Origin: Chloroflexota bacterium
Lineage (GTDB): Bacteria; Chloroflexota; Limnocylindria; Limnocylindrales; Limnocylindraceae
Reading direction: 5' to 3'
NCBI GenBank assembly: GCA_016463555.1
Contig: JAEMRB010000012.1
Location: 8,611-15,215, forward strand
Length of the DNA: 6,605 nucleotides
Shown: positions 1-5,894 of the stretch, piece after piece
Numbering within the stretch: position 1 is the stretch's first letter
Layout of the letters: every line of letters begins with the position of its first letter
Notes under the pieces: model-generated
What the model was told of the DNA's origin: nothing
Seen by the model: only the letters and a program-made list of their open reading frames with translations
The model's database searches: none
Position numbers and translations under genes: made by a program

Positions 1-1361
1 GATCCAGCAACGAGCGAGAAGGTGATGATGTTGGCGAACGGTCGGGTTTCCGCTTCATGCACGGTCTGACTCTGCGGCGTGATTCCAATAAGGAGCAGTC
101 GAGCCGCCGCAACGACCAACAAAACCTGACCGATCACCGCGAAGAGTGCGATGAGCGGATTGCCGCCGAGCAGCAGAAGGTTCAGCCGGGCGGCCAGCAC
201 CACACCGGGCGGTAGCGCAGCCAGCGCAACGATCGCCGCGACGAGCGCAATCCCATTTGCGCCAGTGCGACGTGCCCATCCGCCAAGCTCACTGATGGAG
301 GTGGTTCCATATCGTCGGCGAACGCTCACGAGCCAGAGGCCAAAGAGCGAGGTCGTCAACATTCCGGGGAGCACGATGAGGCGTGACGAGGTGTCGGCCG
401 GTGACTGTAGGGCCGCTGCCGCGGCGAGCGCCAACCATCCGGCGTTACCCACGGCGATGAACCCAACGATCTCACCGATATCGTCGTGCAGCAGGGCAGA
501 GATGGCACCGAAGACGAGCGTTGCCGCCCCGGCGAGCAGGATGCCGGGCACGATCGCACCGCCAAGCGGATCGGTGATGCTGCTTGAGAGCGCTGAGAGC
601 TCACTCATCACAATCAGGGCCAGTGCCGAGGGGATCCACACACCAACGAGGAGTGAGCCCACGATCGGGAGCGCCTCAAAGATTTTGATCAGTCGGCCAT
701 GGAAGGGGAAGACCCCTGCGGCCACGATGAGCACGATGGAGACGCCGAGCGCCGTTCCTGCGGCGAGCGATGCGGGCGTCGCATAAGAGGCGTCGACCGC
801 GGCATATGAGATTGCGGTGCGCAGGATCTCCGCAATCACAACTGCAGGGAGCAGCAGCGAGACGGTTCGAAGGTCGCGGAAGACGGCACGTGCACGACCC
901 ACATCATCCTTGCCGCTCGCCGCTGCGCCAGAGATACCCAAGCTGGCGAAGAGGAGGAGCGCAATCGGCGCGATGCCGGATGGAATCGCTAGTGCCAGGT
1001 CAATCGCGGCGATACCGAAGAGGGCAATCTGTCCCATGGTGCCTGCTCGACGACCCTCGCCAGCGCCGACGATGACGGCGAAGACGATGCCGCCCAGTAG
1101 CACCAGCAGGCGACCCGGCTCGGAAGGATCGATGGTGATCTGGCCAATCGTGAGCGTTGAGAGATAGCCGGCGCCAGCGAGCGCTGCACCAACAGAGGTC
1201 CCCAGCAGCAGGAGCTGTACGCCGAGCGTTGCGTAGGTCGCGGCGTCATCGCGTTGCGATCCGCGCCAGAGTTGAATGAGTGGAACCAGGGCAAGGGAGG
1301 TTAGCGCCGTCAGAACGGGGAAGAGCGCGCGGATTGCCGTCAGGGTGACCTCTTCGGTCAT
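1..1361 (-). CDS. NuoN/HyfF-like membrane subunit (proton-antiporter fold), partial
   Basis: An open frame of 453 codons starts at the ATG at 1361 and runs off the left edge, so the C-terminus is missing. The product is almost entirely hydrophobic, with about a dozen membrane segments visible. Three landmarks of the complex I / Mrp / hydrogenase-4 antiporter-like family (NuoN, NuoM, HyfF, MrpD) appear in the right order. FPFHGRLIKIFEALP (residues 218-232) matches the family's PFHxWxPDxYEGAP. IGEIVGFIAVGNAGW (295-309) matches LKRLLAYSSIAHAGY. ALAALPPGVVLAARL (379-393) matches SLAGIPPxxGFxxK. Family members form transmembrane ion channels in respiratory or hydrogenase complexes. Here the lysine usually found just before PFH is Ala214, the one in the following helix is absent, KR of LKRLLAY is Gly296-Glu297, and the ALPP-helix lysine is Arg392. 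The start is supported by GGAGGAGGAG just upstream and by an ATGA overlap with the preceding gene. Family assignment is good; the exact subunit and whether it moves ions are uncertain. Confidence 0.75.
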   Translation of the reverse strand, partial: MTEEVTLTAIRALFPVLTALTSLALVPLIQLWRGSQRDDAATYATLGVQLLLLGTSVGAALAGAGYLSTLTIGQITIDPSEPGRLLVLLGGIVFAVIVGAGEGRRAGTMGQIALFGIAAIDLALAIPSGIAPIALLLFASLGISGAAASGKDDVGRARAVFRDLRTVSLLLPAVVIAEILRTAISYAAVDASYATPASLAAGTALGVSIVLIVAAGVFPFHGRLIKIFEALPIVGSLLVGVWIPSALALIVMSELSALSSSITDPLGGAIVPGILLAGAATLVFGAISALLHDDIGEIVGFIAVGNAGWLALAAAAALQSPADTSSRLIVLPGMLTTSLFGLWLVSVRRRYGTTSISELGGWARRTGANGIALVAAIVALAALPPGVVLAARLNLLLLGGNPLIALFAVIGQVLLVVAAARLLLIGITPQSQTVHEAETRPFANIITFSLVAG

Positions 1362-1966
1362 CGCTCCTCCTCCGCATTCGAGATGCGCGTTGCAACACTG
1401 CCACCAACGATCAGGATGCAGGTGAACCCTGCGCTAATCGCCAGCGCGCCGAGCGGATCAAGTGCCCCAAAGATCGAGGTGCGCAGGAGCATTGTGCCCG
1501 CAAGGGTGACGACGGCGGCGCGCGTCGTTGCCTCAATGAAGCGACTCGTAAGGAGCGGCGGCAGGCCAACAACAAGGAGGGCGATGCCGGCGGCTCGAAG
1601 TGCATCTCTACTCGATTCAATGGGGAGAGCAAGCGGCACGAGGCCAAGTAGGAGGCCAGCCAACCCGCTGGCGATGACAACAGGATGCTCGCGCAGCGTG
1701 TGCACCAGGGTGCGCAGGGAGAGATCACGTCGCAACGCCTCTCGCTCAAAGAGGTTTCCAGGGACTGCGGCAACGAGGCCGATGCCGATGGCGGAGAGGC
1801 GCAGGAGCAGGCCGATACGGTTCGGATCTGCAACAGAGAATTCCAGCGCGCTCGAGCTCAGCGCCAGGACGGCGGTGGCGACCCATGCACCCCGACTGGC
1901 GCTGGTGACGGCCAGCGTTCCAGAGAGGATGGCGATAAGAACGAGTGGCAGCTCAAGGCCGGGCAT
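1358..1966 (-). CDS. Multi-pass membrane protein, possibly HyfE/NuoK-like partner of the next gene
   Basis: This encodes 202 residues and I do not recognise it with certainty. Hydrophobic stretches suggest six or seven membrane segments, around residues 5-21, 27-41, 52-70, 95-114, 122-140, 146-162 and 168-191. A charged loop (FEREALRRD, about 73-81) follows the third and a charged tail (NAEEER) ends the protein. No signal peptide or catalytic motif is visible. Its length, its spread of helices and its position directly before a NuoN/HyfF-like gene resemble HyfE, the roughly 200-residue hydrogenase-4 membrane component, which precedes HyfF in hyf operons. The HyfE/NuoK glutamate motif (ENG) is not apparent, so this is an inference from layout and topology. 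The ATG directly follows the lepB stop (TAGATG on the minus strand) without a strong Shine-Dalgarno sequence, which suggests coupling to lepB. It overlaps the next gene by 4 bp. It is certainly a gene; its function is open. Confidence 0.75.
   Translation of the reverse strand: MPGLELPLVLIAILSGTLAVTSASRGAWVATAVLALSSSALEFSVADPNRIGLLLRLSAIGIGLVAAVPGNLFEREALRRDLSLRTLVHTLREHPVVIASGLAGLLLGLVPLALPIESSRDALRAAGIALLVVGLPPLLTSRFIEATTRAAVVTLAGTMLLRTSIFGALDPLGALAISAGFTCILIVGGSVATRISNAEEER
1364..1373 (-). promoter_or_regulatory. Ribosome binding site of the NuoN-like gene, inside the upstream gene
   Basis: GGAGGAGGAG reads on the minus strand just before the ATG at 1361. It also encodes the glutamate run near the C-terminus of the upstream protein. 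With the ATGA overlap it fixes the start and implies translational coupling. Confidence 0.7.
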
Positions 1967-2533
1967 CTAGGGTGCAGCCTGTCGGTAGGTTGGCGGAGTG
2001 ATGATGGTGAGCAGGTCAATCGGGAAGTAACGCAAGACGGCGCGCCCGATCACGCCTGCTGTGGGGATTGGGCCGTAGGCACGCGAGTCGGAGGAGTTCG
2101 AGCGGTGGTCTCCGAAGACGAGGAGCTCAGTCGCCCCCAGGACCCAGCGACCAGACTCACCGGCCCCGCCGCCGCCACCATCGCGATAGGTGTAGGGCTC
2201 GTCAATCGGGACCCCATTCACGCTGACCACCCCATCAACCAGGTCGATCGTTTCGCCGGGAAGGCCAATCACGCGCTTGATGTACGGGGTCCCAGCCGCG
2301 TCACCAGGCCAGGTGCTGGGGGGCCGGAAGATCACGATGTCGCCCCGGTGGTATCCGGTTAGCGCCGCGGTGAGCTTGTCGGCAAGCACGTACTGGCCTG
2401 GCTCAAGGGTTTGGCGCATGGAGCCTTGCTCGACCCGGAAGGGCTGCGCCACGAAGGTCTGCAGGAGATAGAAGGCGAGGATGGTCAGCGCCACCGTCTG
2501 CACGATCTCTATGGCAAGTCTTCGGAGGCGCAT
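1967..2533 (-). CDS. lepB: Signal peptidase I
   Basis: This 188-residue type I signal peptidase (S26 family) removes signal peptides from exported proteins at the outer face of the cytoplasmic membrane. One N-terminal membrane anchor spans about residues 8-27. Catalytic Ser38 lies in QGSMRQTLEPGQYVLADK, where the family has SMxPTL, so Arg-Gln replaces the usual Pro before Thr. The general base Lys86 lies in YIKRVIGLPGETI. The structural motif GDHRSNSSDSR (141-151) corresponds to the family's GDNxxxSxDSR. Length is typical of compact bacterial enzymes. A glycine-rich loop (DGGGGGAGESG, 118-128) sits before the last conserved box. It is the first gene of a leftward operon whose next two products are polytopic membrane proteins; they are not obvious specific substrates. 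No Shine-Dalgarno sequence precedes the ATG, but a -10-like TATACT lies 7 nt upstream, suggesting leaderless translation. The family call is near certain. Confidence 0.96.
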   Translation of the reverse strand: MRLRRLAIEIVQTVALTILAFYLLQTFVAQPFRVEQGSMRQTLEPGQYVLADKLTAALTGYHRGDIVIFRPPSTWPGDAAGTPYIKRVIGLPGETIDLVDGVVSVNGVPIDEPYTYRDGGGGGAGESGRWVLGATELLVFGDHRSNSSDSRAYGPIPTAGVIGRAVLRYFPIDLLTIITPPTYRQAAP

Positions 2534-2540
2534 CCCGCTG

Positions 2541-2546
2541 AGTATA
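2541..2546 (-). promoter_or_regulatory. Putative -10 box of the lepB operon (leaderless type)
   Basis: TATACT reads on the minus strand at 2546-2541 and matches TATAAT at five of six positions. Exactly 7 nt (CAGCGGG) separate it from the lepB ATG, so transcription would begin at or next to the start codon. No convincing -35 box is present at 16-19 bp. The lack of a Shine-Dalgarno sequence fits a leaderless mRNA. Confidence 0.5.
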
Positions 2547-2565
2547 GGCGGGGGAGGGTGAGCGG

Positions 2566-2595
2566 TTGACCCACGGCGGGGCCTCCCCGTACCAT
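2566..2595 (+). promoter_or_regulatory. Putative sigma-70-type promoter of hppA
   Basis: TTGACC (2566-2571, five of six matches to TTGACA) and TACCAT (2590-2595, four of six matches to TATAAT, keeping the first TA and the last AT) are separated by 18 bp. Transcription would start near 2602 and give a leader of about 120 nt before the hppA ATG. The -35 box lies only 19 bp from the lepB -10 box on the other strand, so the two divergent promoters probably cannot be occupied together. Confidence 0.45.
2577..2589. promoter_or_regulatory. GC palindrome in the hppA promoter spacer, possible operator
   Basis: CGGGG-CCT-CCCCG is a perfect 5-bp inverted repeat around a 3-bp centre. It fills most of the spacer between the proposed -35 and -10 boxes of hppA. 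That position suits a repressor or activator site, but in GC-rich DNA such a short palindrome can occur by chance. Confidence 0.25.
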
Positions 2596-2602
2596 CACCT
2601 CA

Positions 2603-2684
2603 CCAGGAGCCCATCCTGGCGGGTCGCACTTGCGACCTGCAGCCCGACAGACGCCCGACCCGAAGCGCGGTGCCAAGCACCGCG
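2603..2684 (+). promoter_or_regulatory. Structured 5' leader of hppA: three tandem hairpins
   Basis: Three perfect stems follow one another between the proposed promoter and the hppA start. They are CCAGGA/TCCTGG with a 5-nt loop (2603-2619), GGTCGC/GCGACC with loop ACTT (2622-2637), and CGCGGTGC/GCACCGCG with loop CAA (2666-2684). The second can be extended by a G.U pair and by pairs reaching into the first, so hairpins one and two partly compete. The ribosome binding site lies 25 nt beyond the third stem and is not sequestered by these stems. No U-run follows any of them, so they do not look like an intrinsic terminator. I cannot match them to a known riboswitch class. Confidence 0.45.
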
Positions 2685-2708
2685 GCCACGCGACGGACTG
2701 GACGCATC

Positions 2709-2713
2709 GGAGG
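2709..2713 (+). promoter_or_regulatory. Ribosome binding site that fixes the hppA start
   Basis: GGAGG ends 10 nt before the ATG at 2724. This supports that ATG over an in-frame GTG at 2670, which lies inside the third leader hairpin and would add 18 polar, arginine-containing residues before the first membrane helix. Confidence 0.75.
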
Positions 2714-2723
2714 AAATACGAAT

Positions 2724-4925
2724 ATGGAAATCACGTCACTCATGCTGCAGGGGCTCGTGCTCCCAGCAGCGGTTATCGCAATTCTCTTCGCCTTGTGGAT
2801 GGCCAGCGATGTGCTGCGCCGCGACAAGGGGACGCCCGCCATGCAAGACGTTGCGGGCATGATCTTCGAGGGGGCCGTCGCGTTCATGCGACGCCAGTAC
2901 TTCACCATCGGTGTCCTCTCCGTGGCAATGGCGGTGCTGATCGGCGTGCTCATCGCCAACTTTGAGACGGCCGCTGTTGCCGCCACCCCAATCTATGGGG
3001 CGGACCTCGGCATTCGTACCGGAATCGCCTTCATCTTTGGCGCCGCCTGCTCGATGGTGTCGGGCGTCGTCGGCATGTACGTCAGCGTGAAGGCAAACCT
3101 GCGCACCACCGCCGCCGCCCGTCAGGGCGTCGTCAAGGCGGTGCAGGTTGCAATGCGCGGTGGAGCCGTCTCAGGCTTCCTCGTTGCGGCGCTCTCACTG
3201 CTCGGCGTCTACGCCGTCTTCGTCTTCTTCGGTGGACTCGAGCGCCCAGCAGAGGCGCCCTTCCTGATCGTCGGCTACGGCTTCGGCGCATCGTTCGTTG
3301 CGCTCTTCGCCCAGCTCGGCGGCGGCATCTACACCAAGGCCGCAGACGTTGGCTCCGACCTCGTTGGCAAAGTTGAGAAGGGGATCCCAGAGGATGACCC
3401 CCGCAATGCAGGCGTGATCGCCGACCTCGTGGGCGACAACGTTGGCGACTGCGCCGGCCGCGGCGCCGACCTCTTCGAGTCAACCGCCGCCGAGAATATC
3501 GGCGCAATGATCTTGGGCGTTAGCGCCTACAACATCGCGCAAGCGATGGGCTGGGCGCACCCGGAATCGTGGATCTTCTTCCCGCTCGTGGTGCACGCCT
3601 TCGGACTGCTCAGCACGATCCTGGCCATGGCCTTCGTGCGTGGCAACGACCAAGAGAATCCAATGAACATCCTGAACCGCGGCTACTGGGCAACGACCAT
3701 CTTCTCCGCAGCGGGTCTGGCACTCGCCTGCGCGGTGATGTTGGACGCCGGTGACTCCAACGCATGGCTCTGGTTCTTCGGCGCTGGCCTGGTGGGCCTC
3801 GCCACTAGCGTGGCGTTCGTCTATATCACCCAGTTCTATACGGCTGGCTCGTATCGACCGGTTCGCGAGATCGCAGAGGCGAGCCGCACGGGCGCAGGCA
3901 CGAACATCATCGCTGGCACCGCCGTTGGCTTTGAGACCACGCTGGTGACTGCAGTCTCCGTCTCGGCGGCGATCTTCGCCTCGAACTGGCTCGGCACCCA
4001 GGCTGGACTTGCCGCAGGCCTTTCGGGCGTCGCGCTCGAGAAGTTCGGCATCTTCGGCACCGCCGTTGCAACGGTCGGCATGCTCATGACCACCGCCTAC
4101 ATCTTGGCGATGGACACGTTCGGACCGATCACCGACAACGCCGGTGGTATCGCGGAGTTCAGCCGCGCCCCGAAGAAGGTGCGCACCGTGACCGACAAGC
4201 TCGATGCCGTCGGCAACACGACGAAGGCGCTTACCAAGGGGTATGCGATTGCCTCGGCATCGCTCGCCGCCTTCCTCCTCTTCTCGGCCTATCTCGACAA
4301 GGTGAACCTAATCCTGGAACGCGCCGGCAGGCCGCTCATCGAGTCGGTCAACTTGGCGAACGTGAACGTCTTCATCGGTGCCTTCATCGGCGCGATGCTC
4401 GCGTACTTCTTCAGCTCGCTCGCCATTCGCGCCGTTGGGCGCACGGCACAGGCGATCATTGTTGAGGTTCGTCGCCAGTTCCGCGAGATTCCTGGAATCA
4501 TGACCTACAAGGCTCGTCCGGACTACGCGCGCGTCGTTGACATCACCACCATTGCCGCCCTGCGCGAGATGATCGCACCAGGTGTGGTTGCGGTGGCGAC
4601 CCCGGTTCTCGTTGGGCTGCTGCTCGGCGCTGAGGCGGTTGCAGGCTTCTTGATCGTCGGAACGATCAGCGGCGTGCTGCTGGCCACGGTGTTGAACAAC
4701 TCCGGTGGCGCATGGGATAACGCCAAGAAGTTCATCGAGTCGGGCGGACTCAAGGACGAGAAGGGGAAGGTCCTCGGCAAGGGGAGCGACGCCCACGCGG
4801 CCGCCGTTGTTGGCGACACCGTAGGCGACCCATTCAAGGACACCGCTGGCCCATCGCTGCACGTTCTCGTGAAGCTGCTGGCAACGGTCACCCTAGTCCT
4901 CGCTCCGCTCTTTATTCGCGGGTAG
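2724..4925 (+). CDS. hppA: K+-independent H+-translocating membrane pyrophosphatase
   Basis: This 733-residue integral membrane pyrophosphatase hydrolyses PPi and pumps protons out of the cytoplasm. Length fits the family (about 660-770 residues, usually 15-17 helices). The substrate and Mg-binding motifs are all present: DVGSDLVGKVE (208-218) then EDDPRN (223-228) and GDNVGDCAGRGADLFES (237-253); DTFGPITDNAGG (464-475); WDNAKK (664-669); and GDTVGDPFKDT (697-707). The K+-dependence site reads GNTTKALTKG with Lys501 and Thr504. Lys at this position marks the K+-independent, proton-pumping subfamily, whereas K+-dependent enzymes have Ala. The GRGADLFES form, instead of the commoner GMAADLFE, recalls plant type II (AVP2-like) and some Chloroflexota-type enzymes. 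The first helix begins at about residue 7. The gene stands alone behind its own promoter and structured leader, and is followed by hairpins before uppP, so it is probably transcribed separately. The family call is near certain; the K+-independence is a motif-based inference. Confidence 0.97.
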   Translation: MEITSLMLQGLVLPAAVIAILFALWMASDVLRRDKGTPAMQDVAGMIFEGAVAFMRRQYFTIGVLSVAMAVLIGVLIANFETAAVAATPIYGADLGIRTGIAFIFGAACSMVSGVVGMYVSVKANLRTTAAARQGVVKAVQVAMRGGAVSGFLVAALSLLGVYAVFVFFGGLERPAEAPFLIVGYGFGASFVALFAQLGGGIYTKAADVGSDLVGKVEKGIPEDDPRNAGVIADLVGDNVGDCAGRGADLFESTAAENIGAMILGVSAYNIAQAMGWAHPESWIFFPLVVHAFGLLSTILAMAFVRGNDQENPMNILNRGYWATTIFSAAGLALACAVMLDAGDSNAWLWFFGAGLVGLATSVAFVYITQFYTAGSYRPVREIAEASRTGAGTNIIAGTAVGFETTLVTAVSVSAAIFASNWLGTQAGLAAGLSGVALEKFGIFGTAVATVGMLMTTAYILAMDTFGPITDNAGGIAEFSRAPKKVRTVTDKLDAVGNTTKALTKGYAIASASLAAFLLFSAYLDKVNLILERAGRPLIESVNLANVNVFIGAFIGAMLAYFFSSLAIRAVGRTAQAIIVEVRRQFREIPGIMTYKARPDYARVVDITTIAALREMIAPGVVAVATPVLVGLLLGAEAVAGFLIVGTISGVLLATVLNNSGGAWDNAKKFIESGGLKDEKGKVLGKGSDAHAAAVVGDTVGDPFKDTAGPSLHVLVKLLATVTLVLAPLFIRG

Positions 4926-4946
4926 TCCGCGCGCTACGGCAAACCT

Positions 4947-4984
4947 ATGAGGCGGTGCTTCCCATTTTGGGGGTGCCGCCTCAT
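4947..4984 (+). terminator. Hairpin after hppA, candidate terminator without U-run
   Basis: A perfect 9-bp stem (ATGAGGCGG at 4947-4955 with CCGCCTCAT at 4976-4984) begins 21 nt after the hppA stop. As + strand RNA it can extend inward through U.G and G.U pairs to a CCC/GGG tip closing an ATTTT loop. The wobble pairs work only in the + strand transcript, which favours a role in the hppA mRNA. No T-run follows, so it is not a textbook intrinsic terminator; it may be a Rho-assisted end or a 3' stabilising stem. Confidence 0.45.
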
Positions 4985-5018
4985 GCTATGCCCCCACAGC
5001 GCCAGCTAGGCGCATAGC
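4985..5018 (+). repeat. Second inverted repeat in the hppA-uppP gap, with alternative folds
   Basis: GCTATGC (4985-4991) and GCATAGC (5012-5018) form a perfect 7-bp outer repeat directly abutting the first hairpin. Inside it, GCGCC (4999-5003) and GGCGC (5009-5013) form a 5-bp stem with loop AGCTA. The two stems share bases 5012-5013, so they compete or leave a bulge. The repeat ends 6 nt before the uppP ribosome binding site. It could be an operator for uppP-argR, an mRNA element, or part of the hppA end. Confidence 0.35.
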
Positions 5019-5023
5019 GGCAC

Positions 5024-5034
5024 GAGAGGAGAGG
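5024..5034 (+). promoter_or_regulatory. Ribosome binding site of uppP
   Basis: The purine-rich GAGAGGAGAGG contains AGGAG five bases before the ATG at 5037, a strong signal that fixes the start. Confidence 0.7.
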
Positions 5035-5036
5035 CG

Positions 5037-5894
5037 ATGGGCAGCGATCCAGTATCTGCAGCACTCATCGCCCTGTTGCTCGGACTCGTTCAAGGTGCAA
5101 CCGAGTTCCTGCCAATCTCTTCATCGGCACACCTCTATGCGATCCCGTATCTCTTCGGCATCAGCGATCCGCTGCTCTCGTCGCTCGCCTTCGGTGCGGT
5201 GATTCACCTGGGCACCCTCGCCGCCGTACTCGTCGCGCTGCGGCGTGACGTGATGCGGCTCACCCGCGTGGCGCTGCGCACCCTCACCTCGCTCGGTCGC
5301 CATCGCGGCGAGCCGGCGGACGAACGCCTGATCCTTGCGATCGTCATCGGCACGATCCCCGCCGTTATCCTGGGCGTTGCAGCCGGTGATCTACTGGAGG
5401 GTGCGGTGCGCACACCACTCGTGGTTGCGGGCGCGGTGACTGCAGGCGCGCTGCTGCTCTGGTTTGCAGAAAGTTTCGGCTCGCGCGAGCGGCCGCTGCA
5501 GAGCGTTGGTGTGATCGACGGGATCATGATCGGCCTCGCGCAAGCACTGGCACTGATCCCTGGCATTAGTCGCTCTGGTGCAACCATCAGCGGTGGACTC
5601 CTACTTGGATTCCGTCGTGAAGCGGCCGCACGTTTCGGCTTCCTGCTCGGTATTCCGGCGATTGCTGGCGCTGGCACCATTAAGCTGAAGCAACTTCTTG
5701 AATCGAGTGAAGACCTTGCGGCGAGTGCGCCGCTTCTCATCATTGGCGTGGTGAGTGCGTTTATCTCAGGGCTGTTCGCCATCAAGCTGCTCTTCCGCAT
5801 CCTGGATGGCGGCAGCACGCGCATCTTCGTGGCGTATCGTTTCGCCTTCGCCGCCGTGCTCGTTGCCTCTGTCGTGCTGCAAGGTGGCCTGTAA
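5037..5894 (+). CDS. uppP: Undecaprenyl-diphosphatase (BacA/UppP family)
   Basis: This 285-residue polytopic membrane enzyme removes a phosphate from undecaprenyl diphosphate, regenerating the carrier lipid used for peptidoglycan and other cell-wall polymers. Both catalytic regions are visible. QGATEFLPISSSAHL (19-33) holds the (E/Q)xxxE motif with Gln19 and Glu23, the serine cluster 28-30 and His32. PGISRSGAT (175-183) holds Arg179, equivalent to the essential arginine of the family. The conserved FLLGIPA follows at 202-208. About eight membrane segments are visible, including 7-18, 49-67, 98-118, 128-144, 231-249 and 266-281. A longer polar loop (RTLTSLGRHRGEPADE, 81-96) lies between the second and third of those listed. 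Family members are often linked to bacitracin tolerance. The gene overlaps argR by one base (TAATG), so the two are probably cotranscribed. Identification is secure. Confidence 0.96.
   Translation: MGSDPVSAALIALLLGLVQGATEFLPISSSAHLYAIPYLFGISDPLLSSLAFGAVIHLGTLAAVLVALRRDVMRLTRVALRTLTSLGRHRGEPADERLILAIVIGTIPAVILGVAAGDLLEGAVRTPLVVAGAVTAGALLLWFAESFGSRERPLQSVGVIDGIMIGLAQALALIPGISRSGATISGGLLLGFRREAAARFGFLLGIPAIAGAGTIKLKQLLESSEDLAASAPLLIIGVVSAFISGLFAIKLLFRILDGGSTRIFVAYRFAFAAVLVASVVLQGGL
5881..5887 (+). promoter_or_regulatory. Ribosome binding site of argR inside uppP
   Basis: AAGGTGG, one mismatch from AAGGAGG, lies 6 nt before the argR ATG and within the last uppP codons. Together with the TAATG junction it suggests translational coupling. 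Confidence 0.55.

Noticed and set aside
151..786. Open frame of 211 codons on the + strand
   Set aside because: It lies opposite the NuoN-like gene, its product is rich in Ala, Ser, Pro and Arg without domain features, and the minus-strand frame reads as a coherent membrane protein with family motifs.
1383..2362. Overlapping + strand open frames (1383-1970 and 1685-2362)
   Set aside because: They are antisense to the 202-residue membrane protein and to lepB. The lepB catalytic motifs settle the coding strand, and the + frames show low-complexity Arg- or Gly-rich products.
2670..2723. Upstream GTG start that would lengthen HppA by 18 residues
   Set aside because: The GTG lies inside a hairpin and has no ribosome binding site. 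The ATG at 2724 has GGAGG at good spacing and gives the usual membrane pyrophosphatase N-terminus.
3133..3507. Arg-rich 124-codon frame on the minus strand
   Set aside because: It is opposite the best conserved part of hppA, and its extreme arginine content is what GC-rich antisense frames produce.
4308..4862. 184-codon frame on the minus strand
   Set aside because: It is antisense to the C-terminal third of hppA, with no recognisable motif, promoter or ribosome binding site.
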